Source: Streptomyces cavernae
GTDB lineage: Bacteria > Actinomycetota > Actinomycetes > Streptomycetales > Streptomycetaceae
Direction of reading: 5' to 3'
Length of the DNA: 64,000 bases
Assembly: GCF_004023625.1 (NCBI RefSeq)
Contig: NZ_RPDJ01000034.1
Span: 62,001-126,000, forward strand
A program made the position numbers and the translations under genes. The notes beneath the pieces are model-generated. The model was not told the DNA's origin. It saw nothing but the letters and a program-made list of their open reading frames with translations, and ran no database searches. Of the stretch, positions 50,886-60,163 are shown piece by piece (position 1 is the first letter of the stretch; the number at the start of each line of letters is the position of its first letter).

Positions 50886-51767
50886 TTGACTGACCAGCTG
50901 CGACTGATGGCCGTGCACGCCCACCCCGACGACGAGTCGAGCAAGGGTGCCGCCACCATGGCCAAGTACGTGTCCGAAGGCGTGGACGTGCTGGTCGTTA
51001 CCTGCACGGGAGGGGAGCGGGGTTCCATCCTCAATCCGAAACTGCAGGGCGACCCGTACATCGAGGAGCACATCCACGAGGTACGCAAGAAGGAGATGGA
51101 CGAGGCGCGCGAGATCCTCGGCGTCAAGCAGGAGTGGCTCGGCTTCGTCGACTCCGGGCTGCCCGAGGGCGACCCGCTGCCGCCGCTGCCCGACGGCTGC
51201 TTCGCGCTGGAGGACGTGGACAAGGCGGCCGGGGAACTGGTGCGCAAGATCCGCGCCTTCCGGCCGCAGGTGATCACCACCTATGACGAGAACGGCGGCT
51301 ACCCGCACCCCGACCACATCATGACCCACAAGATCTCGATGGTGGCGTTCGAGGGCGCGGCGGACACCGAGAAGTACCCCGAGCAGGAGTTCGGTCCCGC
51401 GTTCCAGCCGCAGAAGCTCTACTACAACCAGGGCTTCAACCGGCCGCGCACCGAGGCGCTCCACAAGGCGATGCTGGACCGGGGGCTCGAGTCGCCGTAC
51501 GGGGAGTGGCTGAAGCGGTGGGACGAGTTCGAGCGCACGGAGCGCACGCTCACCACGCACGTCCCGTGCGCCGACTTCTTCGAGATCCGCGACAAGGCGC
51601 TGATCGCGCACGCCACCCAGATCGACCCGGACGGGGGCTGGTTCCGCGTCCCGATGGAGCTCCAGAAGGAGGTCTGGCCCACGGAGGAGTACGAGCTGGC
51701 GAAGTCGCTCGTCGATACCACCCTCCCCGAGGACGACCTCTTCGCGGGCATCCGCGACAATGCCTGA
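50886..51767 (+). CDS. mca: Mycothiol S-conjugate amidase
   Basis: Zinc amidase of 293 residues that splits mycothiol S-conjugates of drugs and electrophiles into GlcN-Ins and a mercapturic acid that is exported. The zinc motif HAHPDDE (H13, D16) opens the sequence, with VVTCTGGERGSILNP and the third ligand region YPHPDHIMTH. KYPEQEFGPAFQPQKLYYNQGFNR is typical of Mca rather than the related deacetylase MshB. The start is a TTG at 50886 with GAGG upstream. A small membrane protein gene overlaps its end by 8 bp. Confidence 0.95.
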   Translation: MTDQLRLMAVHAHPDDESSKGAATMAKYVSEGVDVLVVTCTGGERGSILNPKLQGDPYIEEHIHEVRKKEMDEAREILGVKQEWLGFVDSGLPEGDPLPPLPDGCFALEDVDKAAGELVRKIRAFRPQVITTYDENGGYPHPDHIMTHKISMVAFEGAADTEKYPEQEFGPAFQPQKLYYNQGFNRPRTEALHKAMLDRGLESPYGEWLKRWDEFERTERTLTTHVPCADFFEIRDKALIAHATQIDPDGGWFRVPMELQKEVWPTEEYELAKSLVDTTLPEDDLFAGIRDNA

Positions 51768-52029
51768 CATGAGCGCAAGCCTGGCACTGACGTACCTCGT
51801 CCCCCTCGCCAAGGAGTTGGACAAGGACAAGGTCACCCCCGGCGTACTCGGCTTCATCGTGTTCGCGGTGATGGCTGTGGCGGTGTGGGGTCTGATGAAG
51901 TCCATGAACCGGCACATGGGCAAGGTGGACTTCGACGAAGCCCCACAGGAGGAGTCCGCCTCCGGCGTGGGAGCCTCCGGCAAGGGAGGCTCCGGTTCCA
52001 AGGGGAAGACGTCGCCCGCCAAGGGGTGA
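51760..52029 (+). CDS. Small membrane protein coupled to mca
   Basis: An 89-residue protein starting at ATG 51760 (MPDMSAS) inside the end of mca, or at ATG 51769. One transmembrane helix (GVLGFIVFAVMAVAVWGLM) is followed by a short basic stretch (KSMNRHMGK) and a Gly/Ser/Lys-rich tail. Conserved next to mca in Streptomyces as far as I recall; function unknown. Confidence 0.78.
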   Translation: MPDMSASLALTYLVPLAKELDKDKVTPGVLGFIVFAVMAVAVWGLMKSMNRHMGKVDFDEAPQEESASGVGASGKGGSGSKGKTSPAKG

Positions 52030-52121
52030 GCGTCTTCCGCCGGTGACTCGGGGCTCCCCGCAGCGGGTGGGGAGGGGTTTCCGCCCCCTCCGCCCCTGCC
52101 CGTCCCAGCCCGCCCCTCGCG

Positions 52122-52177
52122 CAAGCTCTCGACTGCGCTCGAGCAGGGGGACTCTCATCCGGGGCTGCGCCCCGGAT
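52122..52177 (+). repeat. Thirty-bp dispersed element followed by a terminator-like hairpin
   Basis: CAAGCTCTCGACTGCGCTCG and the following AGCAGGGGGA match 62445-62475 with one difference. Next to it, ATCCGGGG-CTGCG-CCCCGGAT (52157-52177) forms an 8-bp hairpin that can terminate the mca transcript. Confidence 0.8.
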
Positions 52178-52254
52178 GCCGGCCATGGGGCGGTTCTGCC
52201 CCCAACCCGGTGGTACCGGATGGTGCACACGGGGGCGCTGTCCGCCCGGCCCCG

Positions 52255-52620
52255 GCCCGGATGCCGCGGCGGGGGCTCCGTCCGCCGTCGGCCCCGGCCT
52301 GAATGCCTTCGCGGGGGCTCTGTCCGCACTCGGCCCCGGCCCGGATGCCGCCGCGGGCTCTGTCCGCACTCGGCCCCGGCCCGGATGCCGCCGCGGGGGC
52401 TCTGTCCGCACTCGGCCCCGGCCCGGATGCCGCCGCGGGGGCTCTGTCCGCACTCGGCCCCGGCCCGGATGCCGCCGCGGGGGCTCTGTCCGCACTCGGC
52501 CCCGGCCCGGATGCCGCCGCGGGGGCTCCGTCCGCCCTCGCCCCCGGCCCGGATACCTTCGCGGGGGCTCTGTCCGCACTCGGCCCCAGCCCCGGAGGCC
52601 GCCGCGGGGGCTCTCTCTGC
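52255..52620. repeat. About eight tandem 42-bp units
   Basis: TGTCCGCACTCGG-type landmarks recur at 52279 (variant), 52321, 52361, 52403, 52445, 52487, 52529 (variant) and 52571, with 42-bp spacing apart from one 40-bp step. Each unit contains GCCCCGGCCCGGATGCCGCC. All six frames stay open through the array because 42 is a multiple of three; I reject coding. Confidence 0.95.
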
Positions 52621-53033
52621 TTCTTGGACCCCGGTCCCGGACGGCGGCGACGCAGGGAGGGTGCGGCGACCGGGTCGCCGCGAACAGCGCGGACGTCGGC
52701 CGCACCGACCGAGGACGCGCACGCAGCCGCGGGCTGCCCCTGGCCCCCCGACGCGTAGGCCCGAGCCTGGACGGCTCGCTTCCGGGCGCCGGAGGAGGAG
52801 CTCAACTCACCTCGCCGCAGGGGCGGGACCCCCCTCCGCGCAGGGGCGGGAAACTCATCTCCGCGCAGTTGCGGAACCCCCCTCGGCGCTGGTGCGGAAC
52901 CCCCTCGGCGCTGGTGCGGAACCCCCCTCCGCGCAGTTGCGGAACCCCACCTCCGCGCAGGGGCGGGACTCACCTCCCCGCAGGGACGGACTCCCCTCCG
53001 CGCAGGGCCGCGCAGCTCACCTTCGCCGCAGGG
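52621..53033. repeat. Second, less regular repeat tract after the 42-bp array
   Basis: From about 52795 to 53030 words such as CTCCGCGCAG(T/G)TGCGGAACCCC and CCTCGGCGCTGGTGCGGAACC repeat every 22-29 bp. Left of it, to 52620, is GC-rich non-coding sequence. This tract directly follows the 3' end of the STAND NTPase gene. Confidence 0.75.
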
Positions 53034-56000
53034 CTAACCCGTCACCGGCACGCCCATGATCTCTCGGGCGTGTCGGCTCGGGACCATTCCCAGGCGCCAT
53101 GCCTGCCAGCCCGCGTCCAGGTTCACGCCCCGTTCCAGCAGCAGCTGGTACGCCTCCACATAGTCTTCCAGCTTGGCGTCGCGGGACGGATGGGAGGTGC
53201 TGGACAGTTGGGCCAGTTCCTCCTGGGCCACCGCCGTGCCCACCTCCACACCGCCGGGGGCGGCGTAGGGCAGCAGGGTGCAGCGCAGGAAGCGGGCCCA
53301 GTCCTCGCCGCGGCGGTCGCCGTACGAGGCGAACAGCGCCACCGCCTCGTCACACAGCTGCAGGGCGTGCTGGTTACGGGCGTTGCCCGCCTCGACCACC
53401 GCCAGTTCCAGACACGTCCAGCCCTCGCCGTGGGCCACGCCGATGCGCTGGAAGTCCGCCCGGGCGTCCACCAGGAGCTGGCGGGCGAAGCCCGAGTTGC
53501 GCAGGCTGCCGGTCTGGGCCGCGCGCTGGTCCCGGGTGACCCGCGCGGAGTGGTGGCGTGCGCAGGCCAGGCCGTAGACGTCACGCATCCGGGAGAACAT
53601 CGTGCGGGAGCGTTCCAGCTCGCGGACGGACTGATCGAGGTTGCCCGTCTCCTCCAGGGCCTGGCCCAGGTAGTAGATCGTCCACGCCTGGCCCCGCGCG
53701 TCCTCGTTCTCCCGGTGCCGCGAGACCGCCTGGCGCAGACCGTCCACCGCCGCCGACGGATCCCCGGCCACCAGCCGGGCCCGGGCCAGCTGTGTCAGGG
53801 CCCAGGCCTCTCCGCGGGCGTCGCGCGTGCGGCCGTACAGGTCCAGTGCCGTGCGCAGCTCCGACTCCGCACGCGGGATGTCGCCCATCCGCAGGCTGAG
53901 CTGGCCCAGCTGGAAGTGGGCCCACGCCTCGCCGTGCACGGACTCGCTCTCGCCGTGCAGGACGAGCGCCTCGGTCAGCAGTGACAGGGCCCTCTCCACC
54001 CGGCCGCGGTCCCGTTCCACCGCCGCCAGCGCGTGCATCGTCCACGCCCGGTCCGCCGCCAGGGAGGGCGAGGACTGCAGCTCCATGGCCTCCTTGAGCT
54101 TGGCCTCCGCCTCCGACAGATTGCCCTGGTGGTGCAGGGTGATCCCCAGGGAACACAGCGCCCGCGCGGCCCCCGCGTCGTGATGTGCCTCGAAGTAGAG
54201 GTCCACCACCGACGCCAGCGTGGTCCGCGCCGTGTCCAGCTCGCCCAGTTGACGGGCCGCGATACCGGTACGCCACTGCACCGAACGCACCAGCAGGCCC
54301 TGGTCGACGGCCTGTGTCAGCTCGCTGATCTCCCCGAGCCGGTACAGGTCGCCGCGCAGCAGGCAGTAGTCGCACAGCGCGCCCAGCAGATTCAGCACCG
54401 CCCCCTGGTCGACACCCTCCGCGGAGCGCAGCGCCGAGGTGATGAAGCTCGACTCGTCGTCCAGCCAGCGCAGTGCCGCGTCCAGTGAGGTGAAGCCGTG
54501 CGGGCCGACTGTGCTCGACTGAAAAGCGGTGTCCGCCCGCGTCGACGTTTTCCCGTCGACCAGACGGATCACCGAGTCCGCCAGCTCCGCGTAGTTGACG
54601 ATCAGCCGTTCCTGGGCCGCCGTGCGTTCCGCCGGATCCTCCTCGTCCAGCAGCCGGGCCTGGGCGAAGGACCGTATGAGATCGTGCAGCCGGTAGCGGC
54701 TGCCGCGCACATGGTCGATCAGACCCGCTCGGGACAGTGCCGTCAAATGGCGGGTCGCCTCCGCCTCGTCCGTCGCCAGCAGGGCCGCCGCCGCTGCCGC
54801 TCCCAGGGAGGCGCGGCCCGCCAGGGCCAGCCGGCGCAGCAGCCGCCGGGCCGTTTCCGACTGGTCGGTGTAGCGCAGCCAAAGCACCCGTTCGACGGGC
54901 TCCACCGGACCGTACGCCGCGAGATCGGCGGCCAGCTGACGCGGCGACCGCGCCCCGATCGAGGACCCCGCGACCCGCAGTGCCAGCGGCAGCCCGCCGC
55001 ACAACTCCCGTATGCGGTCGTGGGATTCGGCGTCGTAGGGGCCCGAGTCCTCCTGGGCGGCGGCCTTCAGCAACTCCTCCGCGCCCGCCGCCTCCAGCGC
55101 CGTCACCGGGAGCTCGTGCACCCAGGCCGCCAGTTCGGCGGGCAGGTCGAGCGGTTTGCGGGCGGTGACCAGCACCAGGCTCTCCGAACGTTCCGGAATC
55201 AGGGTGCGCACCTGCTGGGCGTCCGAGGCGTCGTCCAGCACGATCGTCACCGGCAGCCCGGTCAGATGCTGGTTGTAGAGCTCTGTGAGCCGTTTGACGT
55301 GCTGGTCCGGGGCGGAACGCTCTCGGAACAGCAGCTGTTCGCGCGGTGCGCCCAGCCGGTTCAGCAGATGCAGCAGCGCGTCTCTCGTGGAAAGCGGGGG
55401 CAGGGGCGAGTCCTCGGGGCTGTCGCCGCGCAGATCCACCACGCACGCGCCCCGGAACTGGTCCTTCAGGTCGTGGATCGCCCGGATCGCGAGCGTGGAG
55501 CGGCCCGAGCCCGGCGCACCGTGCAGCACCACCACCGTCGGCCGGGTATCGGTACTGGCCCGCGCCGCCTGCACCCACTGCCGGATCCGCAGCAGTTCCC
55601 GTCGCCGGCCCGCGAACGGCCCCTCGGGCTCCGGCAGTTGACCGAACGAACGTTCAAGGACGTTGCGTCGCCGCGCCGCCGCGCTCTTGTCGGTGCGCCG
55701 CAACTGCGGGGCACCCTTCTTGGCCACGCTCGACGCGCTCAGTACGCGCTGCTGGTCCAGGAAAGGCCGGATGCCGCGTACTTCGAGCGCCGTCAGCCAC
55801 GCAAGGCGCAACTGCTCGGCGCCGCCGGGCTGGCCCAGCGCACCGGCGCGCCGGCTCGCCGCGGGCAGATGCGAGGCGGTGACCCGCACCACCGTCGCCG
55901 CGGCGCCCACCACCGCGACCGTCGCGCCCGCGCCGAGTGCCGTGCCCGCGCCGGTGCCCAGCGCCAGGTCCGCCACACAGGCCGCGACCGCCGCGACGGC

Positions 56001-56255
56001 CGCCACCAGCAACGGAGTTCCCGCACCCTCGCGGGCGTAGCGCTGAGCGAACGTCAGCCGGCCGGCCTCCGCCTCGTCCGTGGCGCGCGCGAAGGCCTCG
56101 TACTCCTCCGCGGCCGTCTGCGCCATCGCGTCCAGCGCCCCGCGCGCCCGCGACAGCAGTACGTTCCCGTCGACCCGCCCGCCCGACCGGCGCACCTCCT
56201 CCTCGACGGCCCGCGCCAACAGCCTCTCGGCCTCGGCCCGGTGGCTCTCCCGCAT
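53034..56255 (-). CDS. STAND-type NTPase with membrane segment and TPR domain
   Basis: Large regulator-like protein of 1073 residues. ATG 56255 follows GGAGGGGG by 7 nt. An N-terminal helical region (1-80) precedes two short hydrophobic segments (about 80-130, LLVAAVAAVAACVADLALG and GATVAVVGAAATVV). The NB-ARC-like NTPase (about 215-570) has P-loop GAPGSGRST with R252 where Lys is usual, Walker B TIVLDDASD and the GLPLALRVAG motif. A winged-helix-like part (LIDHVRGSRYRLHDLIRSFA) follows and about 12 tetratricopeptide repeats to the end (ARGEAWALTQLARARLVAGDPSAA). Such proteins are signal switches. No effector domain is seen. Confidence 0.88.
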   Translation of the reverse strand: MRESHRAEAERLLARAVEEEVRRSGGRVDGNVLLSRARGALDAMAQTAAEEYEAFARATDEAEAGRLTFAQRYAREGAGTPLLVAAVAAVAACVADLALGTGAGTALGAGATVAVVGAAATVVRVTASHLPAASRRAGALGQPGGAEQLRLAWLTALEVRGIRPFLDQQRVLSASSVAKKGAPQLRRTDKSAAARRRNVLERSFGQLPEPEGPFAGRRRELLRIRQWVQAARASTDTRPTVVVLHGAPGSGRSTLAIRAIHDLKDQFRGACVVDLRGDSPEDSPLPPLSTRDALLHLLNRLGAPREQLLFRERSAPDQHVKRLTELYNQHLTGLPVTIVLDDASDAQQVRTLIPERSESLVLVTARKPLDLPAELAAWVHELPVTALEAAGAEELLKAAAQEDSGPYDAESHDRIRELCGGLPLALRVAGSSIGARSPRQLAADLAAYGPVEPVERVLWLRYTDQSETARRLLRRLALAGRASLGAAAAAALLATDEAEATRHLTALSRAGLIDHVRGSRYRLHDLIRSFAQARLLDEEDPAERTAAQERLIVNYAELADSVIRLVDGKTSTRADTAFQSSTVGPHGFTSLDAALRWLDDESSFITSALRSAEGVDQGAVLNLLGALCDYCLLRGDLYRLGEISELTQAVDQGLLVRSVQWRTGIAARQLGELDTARTTLASVVDLYFEAHHDAGAARALCSLGITLHHQGNLSEAEAKLKEAMELQSSPSLAADRAWTMHALAAVERDRGRVERALSLLTEALVLHGESESVHGEAWAHFQLGQLSLRMGDIPRAESELRTALDLYGRTRDARGEAWALTQLARARLVAGDPSAAVDGLRQAVSRHRENEDARGQAWTIYYLGQALEETGNLDQSVRELERSRTMFSRMRDVYGLACARHHSARVTRDQRAAQTGSLRNSGFARQLLVDARADFQRIGVAHGEGWTCLELAVVEAGNARNQHALQLCDEAVALFASYGDRRGEDWARFLRCTLLPYAAPGGVEVGTAVAQEELAQLSSTSHPSRDAKLEDYVEAYQLLLERGVNLDAGWQAWRLGMVPSRHAREIMGVPVTG

Positions 56256-56496
56256 GTCAGTCCCCCTCCGACAGCTGCTCGTCCGGTTACGAGTGTGCGG
56301 GGTGCGGGGCGCGAAGGCGAGAGGCCCAGCGATCACACGAACCGGCGCACGCGACCCTCACCGGCCCTTCACAGCCCAGCACGACCTCCTCGACGCCATC
56401 CGTGACGGACCGTGGCACCCGGTCGCCTTCCGTGACCGTGCGCGGAGCCGTCGTTTCCCGTGGGAGACCCGCCGCTGCCCGTGGGAGAGTGGAAGG
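56256..56496. other. Divergent promoter gap
   Basis: A 240-bp gap between the STAND NTPase and DUF255 genes. GTGACCGT-type words repeat near 56400-56450. No gene seen. Confidence 0.35.
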
Positions 56497-58560
56497 GTGA
56501 ACCGACTGGTCGATGAGACGTCCCCCTATCTCCTGCAGCACGCCGACAACCCGGTCCACTGGTGGCCCTGGTCGCCCGAGGCGTTCGAGGAGGCGCGCGA
56601 GCGCGGGGTTCCCGTGCTGCTCAGCGTCGGTTATTCGAGCTGTCACTGGTGTCATGTGATGGCTCACGAGTCCTTCGAGGACGAGGCCACCGCCGCCTAC
56701 ATGAACGCCCACTACGTCAGCGTCAAGGTCGACCGCGAGGAGCGGCCCGACGTCGATGCCGTGTACATGGAGGCCGTGCAGGCGGCGACCGGGCAGGGCG
56801 GATGGCCCATGACCGTCTTCCTCACGCCCGACGCCGAGCCGTTCTACTTCGGGACGTACTTCCCGCCCGTGCCACGCCCCGGCAGCCCCTCGTTCCGGCA
56901 GGTCCTGGAGGGGGTGCACGCGGCCTGGACCGACCGCCGGGAGGAGGTCGCCGAGGTCGCCGGGAAGATCGTGCGTGATCTCGCCGGGCGTGAGCTGACG
57001 TACGGCGCGGAGACGACCGCACCGGGTGAGGAGGAGCTGGCGCAGGCGCTGCTCGGCCTGACCCGGGACTACGACCCCACGTACGGCGGTTTCGGGGCCG
57101 CGCCGAAGTTCCCGCCGTCGATGGTGCTGGAGTTCCTGCTGCGTCACCACGCGCGCACCGGGTCGGAAGGTGCGCTGCAGATGGCGCAGGACACCCTGGA
57201 GCGGATGGCGCGCGGCGGAATCTACGACCAGCTCGGCGGCGGCTTCGCGCGCTACTCCGTGGACCGTGCGTGGGTGGTGCCGCACTTCGAGAAGATGCTG
57301 TACGACAACGCCCTGCTGTGCCGGGTCTACGCGCATCTGTGGCGGGCCACCGGGTCCGAGCTCGCCAGGCGGGTCGCCATCGAGACCGCGGAGTTCCTCT
57401 ACCGCGAACTGCGCACGGAGCAGGGCGGGTTCGCCTCCGCACTGGACGCGGACAGCGACGACGGGACGGGGCGGCACGTCGAGGGCGCGTACTACGTGTG
57501 GACGCCCGGGCAGCTCAGGGAGGTGCTCGGGGAGAAGGACGCGGAGCTCGCGACGCGGTACTTCGGCGTCACCGAGGAGGGCACCTTCGAGCACGGCACC
57601 TCCGTCCTGCAACTCCCGCAGGACCAGGGCGTGTTCGATCTGCCGCGGCTCGCGTACGCCAAGCTGCGGCTGAAGGCGGCCCGGGACGGGCGTCCTCGCC
57701 CCGGCCGCGACGACAAGGTGGTGGCCGCCTGGAACGGGCTGGCGATCGCCGCGCTCGCGGAGGTCGGCGCGTTCTTCGACGACCCCGACTTCGTGGAGGT
57801 CGCGGTGGAGGCCGCCGATCTCCTCGTACGGGTGCACATGGACGAGCACGCGCGCCTCGCCCGGACGTCGAAGGACGGCCGGGCCGGCGCCAACCAGGGT
57901 GTGCTGGAGGACTACGCGGATGTCGCGGAGGGGTTCCTGACGCTGGCGTCCGTCACGGGGGACGGCGTGTGGCTGGAGTTCGCCGGGCTGCTCCTCGACC
58001 ACGTGCTGGAGCGGTTCACCGACGACAGCGGCGCCCTGTACGACACGGCCGCCGATGCGGAGCGGTTGATCCGCCGTCCGCAGGACCCGACGGACAGCGC
58101 AACTCCGTCCGGGTGGAGCGCGGCCGCGGGCGCGCTGCTGTCGTACGCGGCGCACACCGGCTCCGAGCGGCACCGGACCGCCGCCGAGAAGGCGCTGGGC
58201 ATGGTGAAGGCGCTCGGTCCGCGGGTGCCGCGGTTCATCGGCTGGGGGCTCGCGGTGGCGGAGGCGTCGCTGGACGGGCCGCGTGAGGTGGCGGTCGTGG
58301 GCCCGGCGGGCGATCCGGGCACCAGGGAACTGCACCGGACGGCGCTGCTGGCGACCGCGCCCGGTGCGGTGGTCGCGGTCGGTGAGCCGGGCGGTGAACC
58401 TGGCGCTGAGCCGAGCGGTGACGGGCTGCCGTTGACGGCCGGCCGGCCGCTGGTGGACGGGCGTCCGGCTGCCTATGTGTGCCGCAACTTCACCTGTGAC
58501 GCGCCGACGACGGATGTGGAGCGGTTGCGGGAAGCGCTGACGCTCGGTAACCCCGCGTGA
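56497..58560 (+). CDS. Thioredoxin-fold DUF255 (YyaL/SPATA20-type) protein
   Basis: A 687-residue cytoplasmic protein. The N-terminal thioredoxin-like domain (about 1-165) has the family opening RLVDETSPYLLQHADNPV, the redox motif SCHWCHVMAHESF (C-x-x-C), VKVDREERPDVD and GGWPMTVFLTPD. The rest is an alpha/alpha six-hairpin barrel like that of glycan epimerases (YDQLGGGFARYSVD, VPHFEKMLYDNALL, SALDADSDD, AAWNGLAIAAL). GTG 56497 is chosen at the family start. The family is universal and proposed to couple thiol chemistry with sugar epimerase-like activity, but the substrate is unknown. Confidence 0.92.
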   Translation: MNRLVDETSPYLLQHADNPVHWWPWSPEAFEEARERGVPVLLSVGYSSCHWCHVMAHESFEDEATAAYMNAHYVSVKVDREERPDVDAVYMEAVQAATGQGGWPMTVFLTPDAEPFYFGTYFPPVPRPGSPSFRQVLEGVHAAWTDRREEVAEVAGKIVRDLAGRELTYGAETTAPGEEELAQALLGLTRDYDPTYGGFGAAPKFPPSMVLEFLLRHHARTGSEGALQMAQDTLERMARGGIYDQLGGGFARYSVDRAWVVPHFEKMLYDNALLCRVYAHLWRATGSELARRVAIETAEFLYRELRTEQGGFASALDADSDDGTGRHVEGAYYVWTPGQLREVLGEKDAELATRYFGVTEEGTFEHGTSVLQLPQDQGVFDLPRLAYAKLRLKAARDGRPRPGRDDKVVAAWNGLAIAALAEVGAFFDDPDFVEVAVEAADLLVRVHMDEHARLARTSKDGRAGANQGVLEDYADVAEGFLTLASVTGDGVWLEFAGLLLDHVLERFTDDSGALYDTAADAERLIRRPQDPTDSATPSGWSAAAGALLSYAAHTGSERHRTAAEKALGMVKALGPRVPRFIGWGLAVAEASLDGPREVAVVGPAGDPGTRELHRTALLATAPGAVVAVGEPGGEPGAEPSGDGLPLTAGRPLVDGRPAAYVCRNFTCDAPTTDVERLREALTLGNPA

Positions 58561-58885
58561 CTGAAACGTTCTCAGCTGTGAACGAAGTGGGTCGAAGTTC
58601 AGCCATTTATGGATGGGGTCTTGAGCGATCGATCGGGCGTCGGCGTCGGCGCTGATCCATCGTCAACTCGCTCACCTGCAACGACGTTGTAGGCAATCCG
58701 AGGCTTTCACCCGACTGTCCACCATGCGGAAACAAGCTATTTATCGGAAGCGGTCACGAGCTTCACAGTTCCCCCATAATCTGATCGTCGGCGCAACGCG
58801 AGCGAACTCCGTTGCGCCCGGGTGTGTACCGGGGGGTGCACGCCCGAGGTACGCCGGGGGGTATAGGGGATCTGGGGGGATCTTT
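58561..58885. promoter_or_regulatory. Long AT-richer leader of the glycan operon
   Basis: A 325-bp gap with several lower-GC patches, unlike its surroundings. It holds TGAAC-N13-GTTCA (about 58577-58600), the palindrome CGATCGATCG near 58626, and G-runs (CCGGGGGG, ACGCCGGGGGGTA, TCTGGGGGGA) just before the TTG start. An open frame from ATG 58724 joins the GT2 gene, but its codon content is not gene-like. It should carry the operon's promoter and possibly an RNA leader. Confidence 0.45.
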
Positions 58886-60163
58886 TTGCTGACGTCCGTC
58901 TTCATCGCTGCCGTTTCCCTGGTGCTGTTCTGGATGGCGGCGTTCACCCTGTGGTGGCAGATGCACGCCTGGCGCACGCCCGAGGTGCTCGCCTCCACCC
59001 GGTTCAGCAGACCGGACGGCGGCGAGGGGCTGTCCTTCTCCCTGTTACTGCCCGCGCGGCACGAACAGGCGGTGCTCGACCACACCATCCAGCGATTGCT
59101 CGAGTCCAGCCACGCCGACTTCGAGATCATCGTGATCGTCGGCCATGACGACCCGGAGACCGCAGAGGTGGCCCGGAAGGCTGCGGCCCGTGACCCGCGG
59201 GTGCGTGTCGTCGTCGACCACCACGAGAAGAAGAACAAGCCGAAGGCCATGAACACCGCGCTGCCCCACTGCACGGGTGACGTGGTCGGGGTCTTCGACG
59301 CCGAGGACCAGGTCCATCCCGAACTGCTCGCCCACGTCGACCACGCCTTCCGCTCCACCGGCGCCGACGTCGTCCAGGGCGGGGTCCAGCTCATCAACTT
59401 CAACTCCAGCTGGTACAGCCTGCGCAACTGCCTGGAGTACTTCTTCTGGTTCCGCTCCCGGCTGCACCTGCACGCGCAGAAGGGCTTCATCCCGCTCGGC
59501 GGCAACACCGTCTTCGTCCGCACCGATGTGCTGCGGGAGGCCGACGGCTGGGATCCGGACTGTCTCGCCGAGGACTGCGACCTGGGGGTCCGGCTGTCCA
59601 GTCGGGGCAAGAAGGTCGTCGTCGCCTACGACTCCGACATGGTCACCCGCGAGGAGACCCCCGGCACCCTGATGTCGCTGCTGAAACAGCGCACCCGCTG
59701 GAACCAGGGCTTCCTGCAGGTCTACCGCAAGAAGGACTGGAAGCAACTGCCCGCCTTCGGCCAGCGGATGCTCGCCCGGTACACCCTCATGACCCCGTTC
59801 CTGCAGGCCGCCTCCGGAGTGCTCATCCCGCTCAACGCGGCGATCGCGCTCTTCCTCGACGTGCCCGTCGGCATCGCCTTCGTCACCTTCCTGCCGGCCG
59901 TCACCGCCCTCGTCACCTTCGTCTTCGAGGTCGTCGGACTGCATGACTTCGGCAAGCAGTACGGACTGCGCGTCCGCTTCATCCACTATCTGAAGCTCGT
60001 CGTCGGCGGCCCCTTCTACCAGGTGCTGCTCGCCGGGGCTGCCGTCCGCGCCGTATGGCGCGAGCAACGGGGGCGTAACGACTGGGAGTTGACCAGTCAT
60101 GTCGGCGCACACCTCACCGCAGCCACCGTGACCCGCGAGTCCCGAGAGGACGTTCCGGCGTGA
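58886..60163 (+). CDS. Processive GT2 glycosyltransferase, cellulose-synthase-like
   Basis: Membrane glycosyltransferase of 425 residues. TTG 58886 follows GGGGGGA by 5-6 nt. One N-terminal transmembrane helix (SVFIAAVSLVLFWMAAF) precedes the GT-A domain (about 50-310) with FSLLLPARHEQ, the substrate-binding FDAEDQ, the base region CLAEDCDLG and the processivity motif QRTRWNQG (Q-x-x-R-W). Two or three helices end the protein (FLQAASGVLIPLNAAIALFL, FLPAVTALVTFVFEVVGL), fewer than in BcsA, and there is no PilZ domain. It is first in a chain of four genes overlapping by 4 bp, and should polymerise a beta-linked glycan or start a lipid-linked chain. Confidence 0.9.
   Translation: MLTSVFIAAVSLVLFWMAAFTLWWQMHAWRTPEVLASTRFSRPDGGEGLSFSLLLPARHEQAVLDHTIQRLLESSHADFEIIVIVGHDDPETAEVARKAAARDPRVRVVVDHHEKKNKPKAMNTALPHCTGDVVGVFDAEDQVHPELLAHVDHAFRSTGADVVQGGVQLINFNSSWYSLRNCLEYFFWFRSRLHLHAQKGFIPLGGNTVFVRTDVLREADGWDPDCLAEDCDLGVRLSSRGKKVVVAYDSDMVTREETPGTLMSLLKQRTRWNQGFLQVYRKKDWKQLPAFGQRMLARYTLMTPFLQAASGVLIPLNAAIALFLDVPVGIAFVTFLPAVTALVTFVFEVVGLHDFGKQYGLRVRFIHYLKLVVGGPFYQVLLAGAAVRAVWREQRGRNDWELTSHVGAHLTAATVTRESREDVPA

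Noticed and set aside
52043..53059. Apparent 340-residue and longer Pro/Arg/Gly-rich proteins between mca and the STAND gene
   Set aside because: All six frames are open because the 42-bp unit is divisible by three and GC-rich; none resembles a protein family.
58561..58885. c-di-AMP (ydaO-type) or other riboswitch in the long leader of the glycan operon
   Set aside because: I could not match the conserved sequence blocks of known riboswitches; left as an unexplained leader.
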